Below the pieces are notes generated by a model, which worked only from the letters and a program-made list of their open reading frames with translations, made no database searches and was not told the origin of the DNA. From NCBI GenBank assembly GCA_011523485.1, contig WTGR01000599.1, positions 1-9,876 on the forward strand: a stretch of 9,876 bases of DNA. The letters run 5' to 3'. A program made the position numbers and the translations under genes. This document shows, in pieces, positions 5,949 through 9,876 of the stretch (position 1 is its first letter; each line of letters begins with the position of its first letter). This DNA is from Acidobacteriota bacterium (GTDB taxonomy: Bacteria > Acidobacteriota > Vicinamibacteria > Vicinamibacterales > UBA8438).

Positions 5949-7076
5949 GTGCCGCCCAGCCCACGGTACCTCTCCACGCAGGTCGAGCGGGACCTCGCCC
6001 GCAAGATGGTCTTCGTGGCCGGCCCGCGGCAGGTCGGCAAGACGACGCTCGCCAGCATGCTGCCCGGCGCCGACCGCGGCTATCTCAACTGGGACGCCGC
6101 AGAACACCGCGAGCGCATTCTGCGGCGGGAGCTTCCATCCTCACGACTGTGGGTCTTCGACGAGATCCACAAGTACCGCAACTGGCGCAACTACCTGAAG
6201 GGCGTGTACGACCGGCACGGGGCGCCCCCGCGGGGTCCGCGCATCCTCGTGACGGGAAGCGCACGACTGGAGGTGTACCGCTTCGGAGGAGACTCGCTGC
6301 AGGGCCGTTACCACCTCCTGCGATTGCACCCGCTGTCGGCCGCCGAGCTCGACCTGAAGACGCCGGGCCAGTTGCGGGATCTCCTGACGCTCGGCGGTTT
6401 CCCCGAGCCGTACTTCGGCGGTTCGCTGGTCGAGTCCCGGCGCTGGTCGCGCGACCACCGGACGCTTCTGATTCGCGACGAGGTCACGAGCCTGGAGCGG
6501 ATCCAGGACCTGGGAACGCTGGAGCTGCTGATGCTGCGCCTGCCCGAGCTGGTCGCGTCCCCCCTGTCGATCAACGCCGTTCGCGAGGACCTTCAGATCA
6601 GCCACAAGACCGCCGCCGCGTGGCTGCAGGTGTTCGAGCGGCTCTACGCGATCTTCCGACTCCCACCGTTCGGCGCTCCGGCCGTACGCGCCGTGAAAAA
6701 AGAACAGAAGCACTATCACGTCGACTGGTCGGTGGTTCCCGCAGAGGCGGCGCGCTTCGAGAACCTCGTCGCCTGCCACCTGCTCAAGTGGGTCCACCAT
6801 GAGCAGGACACGCAGGGACGCGACGTCGAGCTGCGTTACTTCCGCGACACGGACGGCCGCGAGGTCGACTTCGTGGTCATCGACCGGCAGCGCCCGGTGC
6901 TGTGCGTCGAGTGCAAGTGGGCGGACACGCCGGTCGACAAGAGCCTGCGCTATTTCAAGGTGCGCTTTCCGGACTGCGACGCATGGCAGCTCTCGGCCAC
7001 CGGAACGAAGGACTACGTCAACCCCGACGGGGTTCGCGTCGCTCCGGCACTGACGCTGTTGAGGACGCTGATCTGA
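5949..7076 (+). CDS. AAA+ ATPase with DUF4143 nuclease-like C-terminal domain
   Basis: A 375-residue protein of the AAA_14-DUF4143 type (predicted ATPase group COG1373). It starts PPSPRYLSTQVERDLARKMVFVAG, the usual entry of this family. The Walker A is GPRQVGKT (residues 25-32), the Walker B is LWVFDEIHK (Asp71, Glu72), and VTGSARLEV is the sensor-1-like strand. A winged-helix-like part (SINAVREDLQISHKTAAAWL) follows. The C-terminus has GREVDFVV and VLCVECKW: Asp307, Glu321 and Lys323 fit a PD-(D/E)xK nuclease-like core. The biological role of this family is not settled. The GTG at 5949 is chosen because it matches family N-termini and sits at the end of a promoter-like element; a TTG at 5913 would add 12 residues, and neither has a good Shine-Dalgarno sequence. 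It is followed by a palindrome and an MntA-HepT pair, which suggests a small accessory cassette. Confidence 0.85.
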   Translation: MPPSPRYLSTQVERDLARKMVFVAGPRQVGKTTLASMLPGADRGYLNWDAAEHRERILRRELPSSRLWVFDEIHKYRNWRNYLKGVYDRHGAPPRGPRILVTGSARLEVYRFGGDSLQGRYHLLRLHPLSAAELDLKTPGQLRDLLTLGGFPEPYFGGSLVESRRWSRDHRTLLIRDEVTSLERIQDLGTLELLMLRLPELVASPLSINAVREDLQISHKTAAAWLQVFERLYAIFRLPPFGAPAVRAVKKEQKHYHVDWSVVPAEAARFENLVACHLLKWVHHEQDTQGRDVELRYFRDTDGREVDFVVIDRQRPVLCVECKWADTPVDKSLRYFKVRFPDCDAWQLSATGTKDYVNPDGVRVAPALTLLRTLI

Positions 7077-7092
7077 CAGCGGACCGCCTCGC

Positions 7093-7122
7093 CGACGCGA
7101 CGGTCCAGGACCGTCGGCGTCG
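7093..7122. repeat. Near-perfect palindrome / hairpin between the ATPase and mntA
   Basis: CGACGCGACGGTCC (7093-7106) and GGACCGTCGGCGTCG (7108-7122) are complementary apart from one bulged G at 7116. The core 7099-7115 is a 17-nt palindrome around one central A. It begins 16 nt after the ATPase stop and ends 58 nt before mntA. No T-run follows. It could be a transcript-end hairpin for the ATPase or a protein-binding operator for the toxin-antitoxin pair. Confidence 0.55.
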
Positions 7123-7180
7123 AACCTCGGGACGTGGCGGCAGTCACCTGAATCGGCATGATCGAGCCCGTGAGGAGAAA

Positions 7181-7636
7181 ATGGTCCCTGCTGACCGGAT
7201 CGTTATCCCGGCTGCGCCGATGTACGATGCCGGTATGCGCCTTCCGCTGTCGGATTCGGCGTTCGATGCGATGGTCTCGGCGGCACGTGGGCCCGTGGGA
7301 CTCCATCTGCTGATCCTCTTCGGATCACGGGCACGAGGCGACGCGCGGCCCGGTGCGGACTGGGACTTCGGTTACTTGGCGGATGAGACAGTCGACGTGC
7401 CGGGATTGCTGGCCGCTCTGGTAGAGGTGCTCGACAACGATCGCGTCGATCTGGTGAATCTCGGTCGCGCCAGCGGTCTGCTGCGCTATCGGGCGGCGCG
7501 CGACGGACTGCTGGTGTACGAAACCTCGTCCGATCTGTTCGATCGCTACCGGTTTCAGGCGGCGCAGTTCTGGTGCGACAATGCGCCGGTCTTCGAACGC
7601 GGGTACGAAGAGATCCTCGAGGCGCTGCGGCCGTGA
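7181..7636 (+). CDS. mntA: MntA-like minimal nucleotidyltransferase antitoxin
   Basis: A 151-residue protein with the minimal nucleotidyltransferase signature: LLILFGSRARG (Gly48, Ser49), then Asp60 and Asp62 in ADWDFG, spaced as GSx10DxD. Asp90 in RVDLVNL is the likely third acidic residue. In the characterised MntA-HepT systems this antitoxin adds AMP groups to a tyrosine of the HEPN toxin, switching off its RNase activity. The catalytic set is complete, so it should be active. The start is uncertain. The ATG at 7181 has GAGG 5 nt upstream. The ATG at 7235 gives a more typical N-terminus (MRLPLSDSAF) and lies 6 nt after a TACGAT -10-like hexamer, allowing a leaderless start and a 133-residue protein. 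The stop overlaps the hepT start as GTGA. Confidence 0.88.
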   Translation: MVPADRIVIPAAPMYDAGMRLPLSDSAFDAMVSAARGPVGLHLLILFGSRARGDARPGADWDFGYLADETVDVPGLLAALVEVLDNDRVDLVNLGRASGLLRYRAARDGLLVYETSSDLFDRYRFQAAQFWCDNAPVFERGYEEILEALRP

Positions 7637-8055
7637 GCGTTTTCGACCGAGCCGTGCTCGCCGAGCGCACGATGACAGTCCAGCGTCATCTGGCGAGAGT
7701 GGCCGAGCGATTGCCCGCGTCCGCAGCCGACCTGGCACCGGCGACGGATGCGTCGGACGCCGTCGTCCTGCATCTCTGGCAGGCCACGCAGATCGTGATC
7801 GACGTCGCGATGAGCGCCTGCCTCGCCCTGCGCCTGGGCACCCCCGGCAGCTACGCGGATGCGTTCCGGCGCCTCGAACAGGCGGGCGTCGTCGAAACTG
7901 CGCTCGCCGATCGCCTGGTGCGCGCGGCCGGATTTCGCAACGTCGTGGCGCACGCCTACGAGTCGCTGGACTTGAGACGGGTTCACCAGGCGGCGACCGA
8001 CGGACCCGCCGACCTCCTGCAGTTTCTGGCCCGCCTGAAGAACCACGCCCGGTAA
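7633..8055 (+). CDS. hepT: HepT-like HEPN-domain RNase toxin
   Basis: A 140-residue, mostly helical HEPN protein of the HepT/DUF86 family. It carries the RNase motif Rx4HxY complete as RNVVAHAY (Arg102, His107, Tyr109), set in the usual context LVRAAGFRNVVAHAYESLD. Tyr109 is the residue type that MntA modifies in known pairs. N-terminal and middle helices (VFDRAVLAERTMTVQRHLARV and HLWQATQIVIDVAMSAC) fit the family. It should cleave RNA and arrest growth when not held by MntA. The start GTG at 7633 overlaps the mntA stop by 4 nt; the frame is open further upstream but that lies inside mntA. It faces the ankyrin gene head-on. Confidence 0.92.
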   Translation: MSVFDRAVLAERTMTVQRHLARVAERLPASAADLAPATDASDAVVLHLWQATQIVIDVAMSACLALRLGTPGSYADAFRRLEQAGVVETALADRLVRAAGFRNVVAHAYESLDLRRVHQAATDGPADLLQFLARLKNHAR

Positions 8056-8078
8056 CGCCCTAACGGTTCGACAGGCGC

Positions 8079-8127
8079 CGCACGATGACTTGTGCGACCT
8101 GCGCCGCAGGCAGCAAGGCCTACTGCC
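8079..8127. terminator. Possible structured region between convergent genes
   Basis: The 64-nt gap between hepT and the oppositely directed ankyrin gene holds two short inverted repeats: CGCAC-N8-GTGCG (8079-8096) and GGCAG-N9-CTGCC (8109-8127), the second with the ankyrin stop codon in its loop. Both stems are only 5 bp and no T-run follows on either strand, so a terminator role is weak. Confidence 0.25.
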
Positions 8128-9616
8128 CGACCGGAACCGCCACGCCTGCCGCTTCCATCGCCGCGCGAACGGCGGCGGCGGTCGCCGGGCTGCTCACGAT
8201 GTTCATGCCGCGGTGCACGCCGGCCGCGATGTCGAACGGCGTCCAGCCCTGGGAATTGGCCTGGTTCCAGACCTCGACGTCGGCGCCCGCCTCGGCCAGC
8301 AGCGTCACCACGCTGGGCACGTGCTTGTAGGCGGCGCCGTGCATGGCGGTCTCGCCGTTGTCGTCGATGGCGTTCAGGTCGGCGCCGCCGAGCTCGAGCG
8401 CCACCTGGACCGCCTCGAGCACCTCCGGCTCGGTGCCGGGATCCTCGCCGGGTGCGGAGGTGCCGACACCGGCCGCCACCATCAGGGGCGTGGTGCCGTC
8501 GTCGTTCGGCAGCAGCGGATCGGCGCCCAGCTCGGCGAGCAACCGCATCAGGTCGGCGTCTCCCGTGCGCGCCGCCAGCAGGAAGGGCGTCCCGCCGAGG
8601 AAGTTGAGGCGCGTGATCCCCGCCGGCGGCCGAACGGTGACGCGGGCGTTCACGTCGGCGCCGGCGGCCACGATCTTCCGTACGAACTCCAGGCTGGTCA
8701 TGGCGCCGGAACCCTTGGGCGCCGGGTTGTTGCTGCCGGCGATGCCCGCCTTGCGCACCCACGATACCTGGTGCAGCGCCGTCCAGCCGCGCGAGGCGAC
8801 GTTGACGTCCGCGCCGCGGTCGACCAGCAACCCGGCCAGCTCGTAGTGGGCGTTGGCCGCCGCCAGCAGGAACGCGTTGAGGCCGGTGGCAGAGCGCTCG
8901 GCGCTGGTGCCGCCGCGGCGCGTCTCCTGGATGATGGGGAGCGCCTCCTCGACGTCGACCCCGGCCTCCAGCAGCGTCTGGACGACATCGATGCGCCCTT
9001 CGCGCACGGCGAACAGCAGCGGGGTCCACCCCTTCGCGGACCGCGCGGAGACGTCCGCCCCGTACGACAGCATGGCCGGGATCAACTGCGCGTGCCCCTC
9101 GGCCGCCGCCCACATCAGCGCGGTCTGCCCGCGCCAGGATTCGGCCGCGTTCACGTCGGCGCCACGCGCCAGCAGCAGCCTGACGACGTCCAGATCTCCC
9201 GTGCGCGCCGCCGTCATCAGGACCGTCTCGCCTTCCGCCAGCGTCGTGTTGGCGTCTGCCCCGGCATCGAGCAGCACCTCGGCGACGGCCGCGTTGCCGT
9301 TCGTGCAGGCGAGAGACAGTGGTCGCACACCGTAGCGGTTCGCCGCCGCGGCGTCGGCGCCCGCTTCGATCAGCAGACCGACGATGGCAGCGTCGTTGGC
9401 ATGGACAGCCCAGTGAAGCGGCGTGGTGCCGTCGGGGTCCGCCGCCGTGATGTCCGCCCCGCGCGCGATGGCCGCGCGCACCCCGGCTTCGTCGACCGCC
9501 TGGATCGCCGCGATCAGGCCAGGGTCGGCGGCTTCCGCGGCCACGGCAGGGCTGAGCCCGGCCGGCGCAACCGCAAGCAACAGGAACGCCGCCAACGACA
9601 GGATCGAGCGGTGCAT
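8120..9616 (-). CDS. Secreted ankyrin-repeat protein
   Basis: A 498-residue protein with a signal peptide (residues 1 to about 27, AAFLLLAVAPAGLSPAVAA) followed almost entirely by ankyrin repeats. Clear repeats begin near residues 62 (DGTTPLHWAVHAND), 95, 129 (GETVLMTAARTGD), 163 (GQTALMWAAAEGH), 196 (GWTPLLFAVREGR), 245, 277 (GWTALHQVSW), 341, 373 (DGTTPLMVAAGVG), 421 (GETAMHGAAYKHV) and 457 (GWTPFDIAAGVHR), so about 11-12 in total counting a degenerate first one at 31-59. Loops are inserted near 226-244, 288-308 and 383-397. Ankyrin arrays bind proteins, here outside the cytoplasm; the partner is unknown. The start is the ATG at 9616 with GAGGGAG 6 nt upstream; a GTG at 9631 lies within that ribosome binding region. 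Upstream on the same strand is a probable DUF1552 gene, a pairing I recall from acidobacterial genomes. Confidence 0.92.
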   Translation of the reverse strand: MHRSILSLAAFLLLAVAPAGLSPAVAAEAADPGLIAAIQAVDEAGVRAAIARGADITAADPDGTTPLHWAVHANDAAIVGLLIEAGADAAAANRYGVRPLSLACTNGNAAVAEVLLDAGADANTTLAEGETVLMTAARTGDLDVVRLLLARGADVNAAESWRGQTALMWAAAEGHAQLIPAMLSYGADVSARSAKGWTPLLFAVREGRIDVVQTLLEAGVDVEEALPIIQETRRGGTSAERSATGLNAFLLAAANAHYELAGLLVDRGADVNVASRGWTALHQVSWVRKAGIAGSNNPAPKGSGAMTSLEFVRKIVAAGADVNARVTVRPPAGITRLNFLGGTPFLLAARTGDADLMRLLAELGADPLLPNDDGTTPLMVAAGVGTSAPGEDPGTEPEVLEAVQVALELGGADLNAIDDNGETAMHGAAYKHVPSVVTLLAEAGADVEVWNQANSQGWTPFDIAAGVHRGMNIVSSPATAAAVRAAMEAAGVAVPVGQ

Positions 9617-9640
9617 GGGAAGCTCCCTCACAAATGCGAT

Positions 9641-9674
9641 GCGGGCTGCCGGCCTGAAGAAGCCGACAGCCCGC
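9641..9674 (-). promoter_or_regulatory. Long hairpin in the ankyrin gene leader
   Basis: GCGGGCTGCCGGC (9641-9653) pairs with GCCGACAGCCCGC (9662-9674) over 13 positions with a single C-A mismatch and an 8-nt loop. It ends 11 nt before the Shine-Dalgarno sequence of the ankyrin gene when read on the minus strand. It may affect translation of that gene or be the end structure of the upstream transcript. No T-run follows on either strand. Confidence 0.5.
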
Positions 9675-9734
9675 GGTTACTGCCATAGCCCGGAAACCGT
9701 CGCCTGCGGCTCCGCTTTCCGCCCAACCAAGCCT

Positions 9735-9776
9735 CGCCAGGAGTCTGCGCCTCTTCGCGGGCCCAGACTCCTGGCG
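9735..9776 (-). terminator. Terminator-like hairpin after the DUF1552-like gene
   Basis: CGCCAGGAGTCTG (9735-9747) is a perfect complement of CAGACTCCTGGCG (9764-9776). After one mismatch the stem continues with GCC/GGC, leaving a short loop. It starts 22 nt after the stop of the gene entering from the right edge, as a terminator would, but lacks a T-run (the minus strand continues AGGCTTGGTTGGG). It could stop transcription by another mechanism or protect the 3' end. Confidence 0.45.
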
Positions 9777-9798
9777 CAGTCTCACGTTGACCGCTGCG

Positions 9799-9876
9799 CT
9801 ACAGCGACAGCGGCTCGACCGCCTCGCCGAGATGGCCCGTGCTGTCGGCGAACTCGTCGAGGTGCACGCCGACGTC
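9799..9876 (-). CDS. C-terminal end of a probable DUF1552 protein (5' part outside window)
   Basis: The last 25 codons and a TAG stop are inside the window, starting in phase at the right edge. They read VGVHLDEFADSTGHLGEAV and end EPLSL. The 'V...ldkFaDSTG.L' ending is what I recall for DUF1552 proteins of Acidobacteriota and Planctomycetes, which usually accompany DUF1592 cytochrome-type proteins. With so little sequence the assignment is tentative, but the frame, stop codon and position upstream of an ankyrin gene on the same strand support a real coding end. Confidence 0.5.
   Translation of the reverse strand, partial: DVGVHLDEFADSTGHLGEAVEPLSL

Noticed and set aside
8090..9688. 532-codon plus-strand frame opposite the ankyrin gene
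   Set aside because: Antisense shadow; the periodic pattern comes from the ankyrin repeats on the other strand.
7983..9785. 600-codon minus-strand frame overlapping the ankyrin gene
   Set aside because: Shifted-frame shadow of the ankyrin array; its repetitive Arg/Gly pattern mirrors the ankyrin repeats.
1..9876. Insertion sequence, transposase, tRNA, rRNA or CRISPR array
   Set aside because: No transposase motif, cloverleaf, rRNA-like stretch or regularly spaced repeat was seen; the only long inverted repeats are local hairpins.

Overview
The window is GC-rich, densely coded bacterial DNA. It carries several exported proteins of types that are abundant in Acidobacteriota, especially Vicinamibacteria-like lineages: a CxxCH protein with a carboxypeptidase-regulatory-like domain, a PQQ-like beta-propeller, an exported cupin, a small cytochrome c, a lipocalin-like lipoprotein, a secreted ankyrin protein, and the tail of what looks like a DUF1552 protein. 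The phylum is an inference from this gene mix; there is no marker gene here to prove it. No rRNA, tRNA, CRISPR array or insertion sequence was seen.

Layout. (1) 1-1406, minus: a large exported protein that runs off the left edge. (2) 1507-2081, minus: a MazEF-type toxin-antitoxin pair, antitoxin first, joined by a 4-nt GTGA overlap. (3) 2225-5833, plus: four exported genes in a row. These are a PQQ-like propeller, a cupin with an HxHxxxQ...H metal site, a cytochrome c with an extra C-terminal domain, and a lipoprotein made of two tandem lipocalin-like domains. The first three are tightly spaced or overlapping and look like one operon. Between the third and fourth lies a three-arm set of mutually exclusive hairpins, with the cytochrome stop codon in the loop of the first. 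(4) 5949-8055, plus: an AAA+ ATPase of the AAA_14/DUF4143 type behind an AT-rich strip, then a complete MntA-HepT (nucleotidyltransferase-HEPN RNase) pair, again joined by a GTGA overlap. (5) 8120-9876, minus: a secreted ankyrin-repeat protein and, upstream of it, the last 25 codons of a probable DUF1552 protein. The 182-nt gap between them holds two long hairpins.

Functionally the window mixes two themes. One is envelope chemistry: the propeller, cupin, cytochrome and lipoprotein operon could be a small periplasmic redox or binding system whose substrate cannot be read from the sequence. The other is two type II toxin-antitoxin modules and an orphan ATPase, which bracket that operon. None of the families is new. 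The most notable observations are the alternative-hairpin element at 4742-4791, the exported cupin with a metal site like that of the acidobacterial manganese cupin hydroxynitrile lyase, and a repeated pattern of -10-like hexamers 6-7 nt from a start codon, which suggests leaderless transcripts.
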